Assembly: GCF_042682745.1 (NCBI RefSeq)
Contig: NZ_JBHUIO010000002.1
Span: 124,001 to 188,000, forward strand
Reading direction: 5' to 3'
Source: Tumebacillus_A lipolyticus
Lineage (GTDB): Bacteria; Bacillota; Bacilli; Tumebacillales; Tumebacillaceae
Length of the DNA: 64,000 bases
The translations under genes and the position numbers were made by a program. Positions 9,082 through 15,809 of this stretch are shown here, piece by piece. The notes under the pieces were generated by a model. It was not told the DNA's origin. It saw only the letters and a program-made list of their open reading frames with translations, and searched no databases. Position 1 is the stretch's first letter, and every line of letters starts with the position of its first letter.

Positions 9082-9567
9082 ATGAACGCCAAACAGATCA
9101 TCGAGGCACTGCGGCAACGCCACAGCCAAGAGAACGCAGGTGTGAAGGAGTGGGCGTTCTTTGAGGAGTTGCGCGTGACGACTGGTCTCAATCCATTGAG
9201 TACACGGCACCGCGATTACCGCTTGGATAAATCCAAGGCGCAACGGATCGATGCCTGGGTGATCAACTGCTATCCGTCGAAAAACTTCTTGCGTGTCGCC
9301 TACGAGGTGAAGGTTAGCCGGTCGGACTTCCTGCACGAGATCAAACATCAAGAAAAGAGACAGCAGGCGCTCGCTCTGTCCAATCAATACTTCTTCGTGG
9401 TACCGAAGGGACTGGTGAAGCCAGAGGAAGTCCCGGAAGAATGCGGCCTGATCTACGTAGACGGTAATCAGCGGGCGCGAGTTGTGAAACAGGCACCGAT
9501 GCGTGAGACTGCACCACCTGATTGGGGCTTTCTCTGTTCGATCGCGCGGCGGTCGCAAACAGGATAG
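9082..9567 (+). CDS. MmcB-like PD-(D/E)XK nuclease-fold protein
   Basis: A 161-residue protein with RIDAWVINCY, then YEVKVSRSDFLHEIKHQEK. The D...EVK arrangement followed by SRSDFL is typical of MmcB/DUF-type restriction-like nucleases found in phages and DNA repair loci. ATG 9082 follows GAGGGGGGGATACC, a leader shared with neighbouring genes. C-terminal residues are basic. It may process DNA during phage replication or repair; the activity is inferred from the fold motif only. Confidence 0.65.
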   Translation: MNAKQIIEALRQRHSQENAGVKEWAFFEELRVTTGLNPLSTRHRDYRLDKSKAQRIDAWVINCYPSKNFLRVAYEVKVSRSDFLHEIKHQEKRQQALALSNQYFFVVPKGLVKPEEVPEECGLIYVDGNQRARVVKQAPMRETAPPDWGFLCSIARRSQTG

Positions 9568-9579
9568 GAGGAGTAGACG

Positions 9580-9867
9580 ATGAGCGAGGAGAGACAACTC
9601 GGCTCGATTGTATTCCATCACCTGAAAACGTGGCCGGAACACTTTGAAGCAGTTACACATCCTGACCCAGAGCGCCGCAAGACGGTAGAGATCAGATATG
9701 ATGATCGGAAGTTCTCTGTCGGGGATATTTTGCACCTGCACGAGTGGGACCCTGTGACTGAAAACTTCACGGGGGAAGAGACAATTCGGCGTGTGACACA
9801 CATCTTGAAAGGGCAACCGTGGCTGCCCGAGGGGTATGTTGCTCTGTCGATCAGGAAAGTAGTCTGA
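9580..9867 (+). CDS. DUF3850 (ASCH-like) protein
   Basis: A 95-residue protein with the family pattern HHLKTWPEHFEAV, then KTVEIRYDDRKFSVGDIL and LHEWDP. DUF3850 is a small ASCH/PUA-like fold, presumed to bind RNA, common in phages and prophages. Length is normal for the family. It lies 12 bases after the MmcB-like gene, with GGAGGAG before ATG. The gene appears intact. Confidence 0.8.
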   Translation: MSEERQLGSIVFHHLKTWPEHFEAVTHPDPERRKTVEIRYDDRKFSVGDILHLHEWDPVTENFTGEETIRRVTHILKGQPWLPEGYVALSIRKVV

Positions 9868-9880
9868 GGGGTGGGATACC

Positions 9881-10156
9881 ATGAGCGAGCAAAAGAAACG
9901 CTGGACGGGTGTACTGATTGGCGAGACGATCAGCGCCGAGTTCAACACCCGAGACATAGTCACATTGGAGAGAGGTCGTGAAATCATCGATGGTTTCATA
10001 GGGGAAATCGAAAGCCGCGGATTAAAAGGCATGTGGTACCACGGAATTCTCGGTGTAGACATTGCCAACCGAAACGAGATCAAGAAGATCCAAACGAAGT
10101 GGGCAAACAACCAATGTACCTGCAATCGCCAGAAGAACTGCCCGGTTTGCGCATAA
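9881..10156 (+). CDS. Hypothetical phage protein, C-terminal cysteines
   Basis: Ninety-one residues starting MSEQKKRWTGVLIGETI after the shared leader GAGGGGTGGGATACC. The middle has a helix-rich stretch (GREIIDGFIGEIESRG). The end has NQCTCNRQKNCPVCA, four cysteines that may bind a metal. No family recognised. Placed between the DUF3850 gene and the ArpU-type regulator. Confidence 0.65.
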   Translation: MSEQKKRWTGVLIGETISAEFNTRDIVTLERGREIIDGFIGEIESRGLKGMWYHGILGVDIANRNEIKKIQTKWANNQCTCNRQKNCPVCA

Positions 10157-10235
10157 CAGCACCACCGCCATGAGAGCGCAGTATGCGACTCTCTTTCGGC
10201 GTTTCAAATAGACCACATGAGAGGGAGAGATAAAT

Positions 10236-10754
10236 ATGCAACTGACATTTGACCTGCCGAGAGTTGACGAGAGAGCTACCCGAGCTGCCGTAAAGAAGGC
10301 AATCGAGCAGTACCATGACTACCGGAAGACACTTGATTGCTCAGCAGCACCTCTGCACCTCGTAAAAGGGATCAAGGGACCGAGTGCAAACACGACAGTA
10401 GCTCGACCGGACACGGATGCCGACCTGATCCGATCGTCGCACCAACGCACCGCCTACGCCGACATGGTAGAGGTAGCGGAACGCCTGCAACAGCACCAAG
10501 CGTGCACAATCGCCATGATGGACTATGTCAATGCAGTAGAGCAAGCTGTAGTAAACCTGCCGGAGTATGAGCAAAAGGTCATGAGATCAACGCTTATGGT
10601 GGATAAGCGTAAACGTCGCAAGGATACCGTTATCTGGCCGGAGCTCGGGCTGTGTAAAAATGACTACTACGAATGCAAGGAAAAAGCCGTGCTACGAATT
10701 GCTTTTGCGCTGCGGATCGAAGTCTACGAGTCAAAAGGGGACGACGCGGCGTGA
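10236..10754 (+). CDS. ArpU-family phage transcriptional regulator
   Basis: A 172-residue protein in the position and form of ArpU/RinA-type late-gene regulators. It begins MQLTFDLPRVDERATR, has DYVNAVEQAVVNLPEYEQKVM, and ends in a sigma-region-4-like segment (YYECKEKAVLRIAFALRIEV). Such proteins switch on packaging and structural operons of Gram-positive phages. GAGAGGGAGA precedes ATG. Immediately downstream is a promoter-like motif that recurs before the tail genes at 26.8 kb, the expected kind of target. Confidence 0.72.
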   Translation: MQLTFDLPRVDERATRAAVKKAIEQYHDYRKTLDCSAAPLHLVKGIKGPSANTTVARPDTDADLIRSSHQRTAYADMVEVAERLQQHQACTIAMMDYVNAVEQAVVNLPEYEQKVMRSTLMVDKRKRRKDTVIWPELGLCKNDYYECKEKAVLRIAFALRIEVYESKGDDAA

Positions 10755-10814
10755 TCAGGGAAAAAACGCGGACTTTTTGCGGAGTTTTCAGGGAGAAAGT
10801 CAGGGAAAAAAATC

Positions 10815-10851
10815 GTGTCAACCTGTTGTATTATGGTATCAAGGAAGCTCA
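10815..10851 (+). promoter_or_regulatory. Late-promoter-like motif, copy 1
   Basis: GTCAACCTGTTGTATTATGG followed by TATCAAGGAAGCTCAG. The block TATCAAGGAAG plus a nearby TCAG recurs at 26785-26826 with TTGACA and TAATAT in front. It directly follows the ArpU-type gene, which suggests a regulator-dependent late promoter; this is inference. Confidence 0.4.
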
Positions 10852-10893
10852 GGCAGACAGCGAGGGAAGACGCCGACGAGCTCCTGACGATGG

Positions 10894-10942
10894 ATAGACC
10901 GCTTGCAGATCATGACGATCAAGGCAGGCGGTCTATCTTTTT
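10894..10942 (+). terminator. Rho-independent terminator
   Basis: ATAGACCGC pairs with GCGGTCTAT across 25 bases, followed by a T-rich run. It lies just below the late-promoter-like motif, in the place of the lost late operon. Confidence 0.65.
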
Positions 10943-10947
10943 AGTAT

Positions 10948-10972
10948 GTAACATTACCGCACATAACATTAC
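10948..10972. repeat. GTAACATTAC motif pair, downstream side
   Basis: GTAACATTAC (10948-10957) and ATAACATTAC (10963-10972) are spaced 15 bases apart at the 3' end of the HTH gene. The same word occurs in the promoter region of that gene at 11607-11631. Confidence 0.7.
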
Positions 10973-11580
10973 TCAGTGCAATCAAAGACGGCAGCAATGT
11001 AGTCTTTGTACTTCATTCCTCGTCCAGACGCGTGCGGCCAAGCGAAGCCAAAATGATGGAGAAACGCTCTATCAGTGTCAGTGATCCTTGTATGATCTCC
11101 TTTTTTCATAAGCTCATTGGTTATGTTTGATGCAAGGTGAGGTCGTCGCGCATGTTTAGAGCCAAGTAGCACAATATCTCGCATGTCTGGTTGTAAGTCG
11201 GGTGTCACCTTCGGCCAATCGCATGGCAAGTCGATCCGACCGACAGCAGGAGGCAGCTGCAAATCCATCACCATCTCGACGATATCGGGAGAGTGCTGCT
11301 CTGCGTTCGCAACGGGGGACAGTTTGCTTCTCAGCTCGCAGTTTTCCGCCTCCAGTTGGGCGACCAAGGCATTCAGACGCTCAATTTCGGCGAGCAATGC
11401 CAGATCGGGCCGCTTTGAGTGGATAAACGCCGTGAGATCGGCATCGGTGATCTCGTAGCCAGACTTACGTTTGGTGATGGTCCCTTTCAACTCGCCGGAT
11501 CGGAGCCAGCGGCGTACGGTCTGCTCGGAGTCTGTGATTCCATGTTGAGCCAAGATCGCGAGTACTTCGGTAACGGTCAT
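10969..11580 (-). CDS. MerR-like HTH DNA-binding protein with coiled coil
   Basis: A 203-residue protein starting at ATG 11580 behind GGAGGATCACG. The N-terminus (TVTEVLAILAQHG, then TVRRWLRSGELKG, then KSGYEITDADL) is a MerR/excisionase-type winged helix. Residues about 70-95 form a coiled coil (LALLAEIERLNALVAQLEAE). The C-terminal half is unrecognised (WPKVTPDLQPDMRDIVLLGS). It is the only gene on this strand among early phage genes, and both its ends carry GTAACATTAC motifs, suggesting autoregulation or a maintenance role. Confidence 0.7.
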   Translation of the reverse strand: MTVTEVLAILAQHGITDSEQTVRRWLRSGELKGTITKRKSGYEITDADLTAFIHSKRPDLALLAEIERLNALVAQLEAENCELRSKLSPVANAEQHSPDIVEMVMDLQLPPAVGRIDLPCDWPKVTPDLQPDMRDIVLLGSKHARRPHLASNITNELMKKGDHTRITDTDRAFLHHFGFAWPHASGRGMKYKDYIAAVFDCTE

Positions 11581-11606
11581 CGTGATCCTCCTTATCGTTT
11601 CGTAGA

Positions 11607-11727
11607 GTAACATTACTTTGGGTAATGTTACATAGTGTTATATTATATATTGTAACGTATGAAATATTAATGTTGCAACGTGTAATGTATCGCAATGTAA
11701 TATTATATTCTGCAACATAAGAAACGT
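11607..11727. repeat. GTAACATTAC inverted repeat and AT-rich repeat tract
   Basis: GTAACATTAC (11607-11616) and GTAATGTTAC (11622-11631) form a perfect 10-bp inverted repeat with a 5-base loop. Looser copies (TGTAACGTA, TGCAACGTGTAATG, GCAATGTAAT, TGCAACAT) follow to about 11720. The tract lies directly upstream of the HTH gene at 10969-11580 and is likely its binding region. Confidence 0.65.
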
Positions 11728-11730
11728 AGC

Positions 11731-11807
11731 GGGCCTATAGCACAGATTGTTAGAGCAGCCGCTTTGTAAGCCTACGGTTACGGGTTCGAGTCCTGTAGAC
11801 GGCACCA
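11731..11807 (+). tRNA. tRNA-Thr(TGT)-like sequence, probably degenerate
   Basis: A 77-base sequence ending in CCA with a sound T-arm (ACGGG-TTCGAGT-CCTGT) and TTTGTAA in the anticodon position. The acceptor ends do not pair (GGGCCTA against AGACGGC), and the anticodon stem has only two good pairs. The 5' part is nearly that of the two CAT tRNAs at 12230 and 14859, while the 3' part looks Thr-like. It may be a recombined tRNA relic, so it is unlikely to be functional. Confidence 0.45.
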
Positions 11808-11810
11808 TAA

Positions 11811-11857
11811 GAAAAGACCACCTGCCGCGAAACCGCGTATCAGATGGTCTTTTCGTT
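11811..11857. terminator. Bidirectional terminator-like hairpin
   Basis: GAAAAGACCA and TGGTCTTTTC form a hairpin between the tRNA-like sequence and the convergent gene at 11869-12099. Confidence 0.6.
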
Positions 11858-11868
11858 ATTCGATTGCT

Positions 11869-12099
11869 CTATGACTGGTTAAGTTTGATCGATTTGGTTT
11901 TTGCATTTATATCTAAATAACACTCGGAATGGTTAATTCTAACAACATCCTCCGAGAGCTTGATATTGGACCATATATATCCATCTTTTAAATCATACCA
12001 AACCGCATTTGTATCATTGTCAAAAAATTTGATTTGACAATATGTGCTCTTGTAAATTTTCCAGCCCAAAACTTCATAGTACTCATTCGTCTCTGTCAT
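11869..12099 (-). CDS. Hypothetical protein, 76 aa
   Basis: A small soluble protein starting MTETNEYYEVLGWKIY, with ATG 12099 seven bases behind GGGGAGAT. It is rich in aromatic and charged residues and predicted beta strands (YCQIKFFDNDTNAVWYDL). No signal peptide, no family. It lies between tRNA-type sequences on the strand opposite to them. A+T-rich codons separate it from the phage genes to its left. Confidence 0.6.
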   Translation of the reverse strand: MTETNEYYEVLGWKIYKSTYCQIKFFDNDTNAVWYDLKDGYIWSNIKLSEDVVRINHSECYLDINAKTKSIKLNQS

Positions 12100-12229
12100 G
12101 AATGTATCTCCCCTGTATTAAAGTTATCATCAGTATATCACAAATAAGTGTCTTGTTTGACAGTTATTTATATAAGGAACTGATTAAACAACTCATGAAA
12201 AAGCGACTACCATCTAGTGGTCATTTCGC

Positions 12230-12304
12230 GGGCCTATAGCCCAGCGGTAGAGCGGGCGGCTCATAACCGCTTGGTCGCAGGTTCAAATCCTGCTGGGCCC
12301 ACCA
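12230..12304 (+). tRNA. tRNA with CAT anticodon (Ile2-like)
   Basis: A 75-base cloverleaf: acceptor GGGCCTA pairs with TGGGCCC, anticodon arm GGCGG-CTCATAA-CCGCT, T-arm GCAGG-TTCAAAT-CCTGC, CCA encoded. The loop CTCATAA and following CTTGGTCGC resemble bacterial tRNA-Ile2, whose CAT is changed to lysidine to read AUA, more than elongator tRNA-Met. The D-stem has one mismatch. It is followed by TATGCATAAATGAATAT, also present after the tRNA at 14859. Confidence 0.8.
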
Positions 12305-12447
12305 AAATATGCATAAATGAATATGTGTCGAAGCTATTTGGATTATCAGCTAGAAACAGGACGAATTATTCAGGTAATTCGTCTGCGGTCAGATAATTTC
12401 ATTTTATTACTTTGTGATAAAATTATAAAAATTGGAGGTTGATCTGA

Positions 12448-12741
12448 ATGAAGAAAGTGATCTTGGCTATTACTCTCGCTGCGGCATTGTCTGGAGTTGC
12501 ATTCTCAACTACTGGAAATACGGTAAAAGCTGCAGGCAACGATCATCAATGGACGGTCTCAAATCAGTTTAAATCAGATTATTGGAAATCTGAAGATGTT
12601 TATGTGAATGGTGTCCTGAAAAGATGCACCATCAGTTTAGTGTACATTCGTGATTATGCAGAGTGTCTCACTCACCCTGGCGAGGTGAATATCAGTCAAT
12701 GGTACCTATACGGTGAGAGTCACTCACTTAGTCACATTTAG
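12448..12741 (+). CDS. Small secreted protein, RDYAEC family, copy 1
   Basis: Ninety-seven residues with a clear signal peptide (MKKVILAITLAAALSGVAFS; cleavage probably after VKA near residue 30). The mature part has two cysteines and ends in HSLSHI. Its signature VNGVLKRCTI, then RDYAECLTHPGEV, is shared with the protein at 15080. GGAGGTTGATCTGA precedes ATG. It sits 143 bases after a tRNA gene, as does its paralogue, and is followed by a terminator. No known function; it is probably exported from vegetative cells. Confidence 0.8.
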   Translation: MKKVILAITLAAALSGVAFSTTGNTVKAAGNDHQWTVSNQFKSDYWKSEDVYVNGVLKRCTISLVYIRDYAECLTHPGEVNISQWYLYGESHSLSHI

Positions 12742-12760
12742 GGTTACGGTCATTCCCCTC

Positions 12761-12791
12761 GAAGCTCATCACTGATGTGGTGGGCTTTTTG
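12761..12791 (+). terminator. Rho-independent terminator
   Basis: AGCTCATCAC-TGAT-GTGGTGGGCT plus five T behind the secreted-protein gene. A close relative of this hairpin is at 26882-26910. Confidence 0.8.
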
Positions 12792-12825
12792 TATGGGCTC
12801 AATAATCGAAAAAGGGGAGAAGGTG

Positions 12826-13008
12826 ATGACTGCAGCGGAAGCTCGCAAGCTCAACAAAATGGCAGAGGAGATCCGCCAGACCGCCGCGACACCACGCTGT
12901 CAGCTCGGTAAGCCATGCGAGTGGTTGGTGCCTGCAGGAGCGGGGAAGGCGCTCTGCGGGACTGTGCGGTGCGTTGATCAGGATGGGTGGAGTGTAGAGA
13001 GGGCATAG
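12826..13008 (+). CDS. Small CEWL-motif protein, copy 1
   Basis: Sixty residues starting MTAAEARKLNKMAEEIRQT, with ATG 12826 behind GGGGAGAAGGTG. The conserved part TPRCQLGKPCEWLV has two cysteines, with two more later (ALCGTVRCVDQDGW). A second, broken copy lies at 15440 and a shrunken third near 16512. It may be a metal-binding small protein; function unknown. It belongs to the repeated tRNA/secreted-protein module. Confidence 0.65.
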   Translation: MTAAEARKLNKMAEEIRQTAATPRCQLGKPCEWLVPAGAGKALCGTVRCVDQDGWSVERA

Positions 13009-13035
13009 AAAAACCAACCCACGCCGAGTGGTTTT

Positions 13036-13779
13036 TTAATCTTTTCGAGGGATATGCTGTTTCAAGGCACCAACAACATCCACGATCAGTTGAAAGGAGT
13101 CGTACATCTGCTCGTGAGTTGTTTTGGAGTTGCGATACTCGCCGATGCCTAAGCTAATTTTTTGCTTAATTACGCTAATTCCTGACGTGACCATTGTGGC
13201 TGGGTGGTTATGTGTAGTGTCGTTTCGTGTACGATCCGCTTTTTTAAATATGCTTGAGCGTTTAATTTCCAAAAGGGCTCGGCGAAGTGCAGGGTTAACA
13301 GTTTTGAGCTTGTTTATTGCTGTTTTGAATGAGACGTTTTCGTTCTTGTTTTCGTCCAATGTCAAGCCGTAACACTGGAAGACAATATGTCCAACAGTAT
13401 CGAAAGTTGAAAACAACTTGTAGTAGTAAACATCAGCGTAGTAATCGAACATGATCTTTCGAGTTGTATGGGCGGGCTCAGTGAAATGTGGAAACAGATC
13501 ATACGAGTTACCCGCCTTACCAGGTGAAATGAAGTGTGGATCGTCGGGGATACCTTTCTCGTAGTAAAAAGTAGCGAACACATAGCTCATTTCCACATCG
13601 GTAATTCGATCCCAGAGGATTTCCGCCCAGTGGGCAATTTGCTCGTTAATCATCCAGATTCGGTAAGGATTCTCTCGAAGCTGATACTGGAATTGATGAG
13701 ACGAATATGTAAGGGTACGAAGCGGAATTTGTTGATATATGCGTTCGTAGTCTTCTGTTGTTGGATGTTCAGAAAGCAT
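13036..13779 (-). CDS. HEPN-domain protein (Cthe_2314-like)
   Basis: A 247-residue soluble helical protein, ATG 13779 behind GAGGAGTGG. Near residue 190 it has RNDTTH, the RxxxxH signature of HEPN ribonuclease domains, within DRTRNDTTHNHPATMV. Layout and motif resemble the Cthe_2314-type HEPN family. HEPN proteins act as RNases in toxin-antitoxin and anti-phage systems. A divergent gene (13876) starts 97 bases away and could be a partner, but no classical antitoxin (MNT) motif is seen. It occupies a place in the first module that the second module fills with a secreted-protein gene. Confidence 0.65.
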   Translation of the reverse strand: MLSEHPTTEDYERIYQQIPLRTLTYSSHQFQYQLRENPYRIWMINEQIAHWAEILWDRITDVEMSYVFATFYYEKGIPDDPHFISPGKAGNSYDLFPHFTEPAHTTRKIMFDYYADVYYYKLFSTFDTVGHIVFQCYGLTLDENKNENVSFKTAINKLKTVNPALRRALLEIKRSSIFKKADRTRNDTTHNHPATMVTSGISVIKQKISLGIGEYRNSKTTHEQMYDSFQLIVDVVGALKQHIPRKD

Positions 13780-13875
13780 AAAACCACTCCTCATCTCCTT
13801 TTATTTTACTTTTCTACACGATGAAGGAAATTACCTCTTGTAGGAGTAGTTGTAAGTTGGAAGGGGGTGGATGAG

Positions 13876-14199
13876 ATGACTAAGGACGAGATTCTTCGTG
13901 AAACACTACTCTTTCTACAGGAAAATCCTGAAACGAGTATTGATAGCATCCACAGTAATATTAAGAACATCTTAGCTAAACAAGAGAAGTACGGGACAGT
14001 CACAACAGGCAACCAATTCATGAGAACAACTCAATTTGTTGACCTGACAAATGAAGTTGCGCTCAACATCAATGTGGTAATATGGGATCTAATTGCGGAG
14101 CGGGTCCTGACACCAGGTGTAGACCGATCTAATTTGAAATTTCCGTGGGTGCATGTGTCAGACAAAGAGAAACTTAAGCAAAAGATCAGAAGTTCGTAG
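13876..14199 (+). CDS. Hypothetical protein divergent to HEPN gene
   Basis: A 107-residue soluble protein starting MTKDEILRETLLFLQENP; ATG 13876 follows AAGGGGGTGG (an in-frame GTG lies at 13867). The first 40 residues are helical (SIDSIHSNIKNILAKQ) and could be a winged helix; the middle, NEVALNINVVIWDLIAERVL, resembles restriction-system or HTH accessory proteins. It is transcribed away from the HEPN gene from a shared intergenic region and ends in a strong terminator. Its role as a HEPN partner is a guess. Confidence 0.55.
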   Translation: MTKDEILRETLLFLQENPETSIDSIHSNIKNILAKQEKYGTVTTGNQFMRTTQFVDLTNEVALNINVVIWDLIAERVLTPGVDRSNLKFPWVHVSDKEKLKQKIRSS

Positions 14200-14223
14200 G
14201 ACACCCGGTTGGGTGTCTTTTTT
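14200..14223 (+). terminator. Rho-independent terminator
   Basis: GACACCC-GGTT-GGGTGTC with six T or more, immediately after the 13876 gene stop. Confidence 0.85.
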
Positions 14224-14266
14224 GTGGCAATGGCAATAGCAGTCATTGAGGTGGTGAGATGACCTA

Positions 14267-14416
14267 ATGGCAAAGGCAAGATACAGCGACGAACAGAAGG
14301 CAGAAGCGATCCGCATCGCCCAGGAATCGACGGCGGTGGAAGCTGAACGCATCACTGTTATCAAGGCGATGACGATCAGGAGCTGGCTGTCACGATTGGT
14401 ACAACAAGACGATCGC
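14267..14416 (+). CDS. Short HTH-like phage protein fragment, copy 1
   Basis: Forty-nine codons starting MAKARYSDEQKAEAIRIAQE, then VIKAMTIRSWLS. The start looks like the N-terminal helix-turn-helix of small terminase or transposase-A proteins, but the rest is missing. The upstream GAGGTGGTGAGATGACCTA and the first 40 codons recur at 16379. Probably a remnant rather than a complete gene. Confidence 0.45.
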
Positions 14417-14561
14417 TGATCTGGCGCTCCTCCTTCGGATCAGCAGGGGGAGAGGAGTGAGGGGAAATTTTGTGCGCAAACAGTGCGCCAATTCATCCAA
14501 CATCCTATGTATGATGATAGTGTGAAGAAGTTAAGGCGCAGGAACGCACCAGACGATGGAT

Positions 14562-14605
14562 AAAGAGACCACTTAGGTACCTAAATACCAAGCGGTCTCT
14601 TTTTG
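14562..14605. terminator. Terminator hairpin
   Basis: AAAGAGACC and GGTCTCTTT arms with a T-run on the plus strand. It lies between the 14267 fragment and the convergent gene at 14609. The rest of 14417-14561 shows no gene. Confidence 0.65.
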
Positions 14606-14608
14606 TAA

Positions 14609-14791
14609 TCATTGATTCGGTTTCTTGACCCATTTTCCGTCTTTGTCTTTCACGACCTCATCACCTTGGCCGTCGTACGATGTTTCGCCTTTGCCATTGG
14701 GGTTGGGCTGAGTACGAACAGGAGGAGTGGCTGGAGATCCTGTGGTAGTCGGTGATGGACCGGCAGATGGTGACGGGTTGGTTTCGGGCAT
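14609..14791 (-). CDS. Short Pro/Thr/Gly-rich protein, 60 aa
   Basis: Starts MPETNPSPSAGPSPTTTG at ATG 14791, nine bases behind AAAGGAG. The first half is proline/threonine/serine-rich and disordered; the end is charged (DEVVKDKDGKWVKKPNQ). No signal peptide or domain. Low-complexity proteins of this size accompany phage and spore-associated genes; no function can be given. Confidence 0.5.
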   Translation of the reverse strand: MPETNPSPSAGPSPTTTGSPATPPVRTQPNPNGKGETSYDGQGDEVVKDKDGKWVKKPNQ

Positions 14792-14858
14792 TTGGAACAA
14801 CTCCTTTGAAAAGTGATCAGCTCTAGTGTTGTCTAATTGTAAAGAGTTATCCCAGCAT

Positions 14859-14933
14859 GGGCCTATAGCTCAGTTGGTGGAGCAGCTGGCTCATAACCGG
14901 CTGATCGCAGGCTCGAATCTTGCTGGCCCACCA
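14859..14933 (+). tRNA. tRNA with CAT anticodon, second copy
   Basis: A 75-base cloverleaf closely related to the tRNA at 12230: acceptor GGGCCTA, D-arm GCTC...GAGC, anticodon arm GCTGG-CTCATAA-CCGGC, T-arm GCAGG-CTCGAAT-CTTGC, encoded CCA. The 3' acceptor strand is one base short (TGGCCC), and the T-loop begins C instead of T, so it may be decaying. Followed by AATATGCATAAATGAATAT as in the first copy. Confidence 0.7.
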
Positions 14934-15079
14934 GAATATGCATAAATGAATATTGATCAGAGATTACTAGACGGTCGACTAAAAATCGATAGCTATATCA
15001 TCTGTATCAGTGACAACCCCAAATTCAAAAGATGATCGTCTCTGTTAAGATAATTACAAACATAAAAGGGGTGACTGTA

Positions 15080-15367
15080 TTGAAAAAAGTTGTCTTAGCT
15101 CTAACCTTTGCTTTAGCGCTGTCAGGTGTTACGTTTGCCACAACCAATCAAAGAGCGGAAGCAGCAACGGGCCACAATTGGATGTCCACGATGCAGTACA
15201 AAAGTGAGGCTGCCGAGTTGCACTTCCCGTACGTAAATGGACAAGTGAAACAATGTACTATCTATAATCAATATGTTCGTGATTACGCTGAGTGTGTTAA
15301 CCATCCTGGCGAGGTAGAAATCGGGGCGTGGATGTTTAATGGTCAAACCCATTCTCTATCTCACTAG
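15080..15367 (+). CDS. Small secreted protein, RDYAEC family, copy 2
   Basis: Ninety-five residues with signal peptide MKKVVLALTFALALSGVTFA and likely cleavage after AEA. TTG 15080 is the start, with AAAGGGGTGA nine bases upstream-to-start. The mature part repeats the family pattern: VNGQVKQCTI, RDYAECVNHPGEVEIG, and ends THSLSH. It is a paralogue of the gene at 12448, in the same position behind a CAT tRNA. A terminator (AAGTCCATCTC/GAGGTGGACTT) follows near 15384-15415. Confidence 0.8.
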   Translation: MKKVVLALTFALALSGVTFATTNQRAEAATGHNWMSTMQYKSEAAELHFPYVNGQVKQCTIYNQYVRDYAECVNHPGEVEIGAWMFNGQTHSLSH

Positions 15368-15439
15368 AAGTTGCATTTGCTCTCATGAAGTCCATCTCAA
15401 ATGAGGTGGACTTTTTTGATGCAGAAAGGGGACCGTCTG

Positions 15440-15624
15440 ATGAAACAACCAATAAACCGCAGACAACTCGACCGCATCGAGCCGGAAGTCCGCCAGATTG
15501 CCTCTACACCACGCTGTCAGCTAGGTAAGAGGTGCGAGTGGCTGATTCTTGCGCGGCGGTAAAGCACTCTGTGGCTGTGCGGTGCATGGATCAAGACGGG
15601 TGGTCGGCGGAGCTGAGGGCATAG
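15440..15624 (+). pseudogene. CEWL-motif protein, copy 2, broken
   Basis: ATG 15440 gives MKQPINRRQLDRIEPEVRQ, then TPRCQLGKRCEWLI, and stops at 15562. The lost end (KALCG..., DGW) is visible in other frames to 15624. It is a frameshifted paralogue of 12826-13008, in the same place relative to its secreted-protein neighbour. The stretch 15625-15800 is A+T-rich with no further gene. Confidence 0.6.
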
Positions 15625-15809
15625 TCTGCATATTGACAAAGTACAGTTAAGTAGATGAGATTATTCTAAAATGAATATCATTCATACCAAAATGCTGTAA
15701 AAGAGAGGGAATCAACAGTAACGTTGCAAAATCGCCTTGGAATTAAAATACATAGTTTTGGGTTGTTGTTTATGATTGATATATATAAAACAAAAAGGAG
15801 ATGGTTAAG

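Noticed and set aside
8809..10125. Minus-strand frame of 438 codons across five small phage genes
   Set aside because: The plus-strand genes have proper ribosome sites and known families (DUF3850, MmcB-like); the antisense frame has none.
11731..14933. tRNA genes as attachment sites of the 26-kb element
   Set aside because: They lie well inside the element, and the boundaries are defined by the spoVK core repeat instead. They may be borders of internal modules only.
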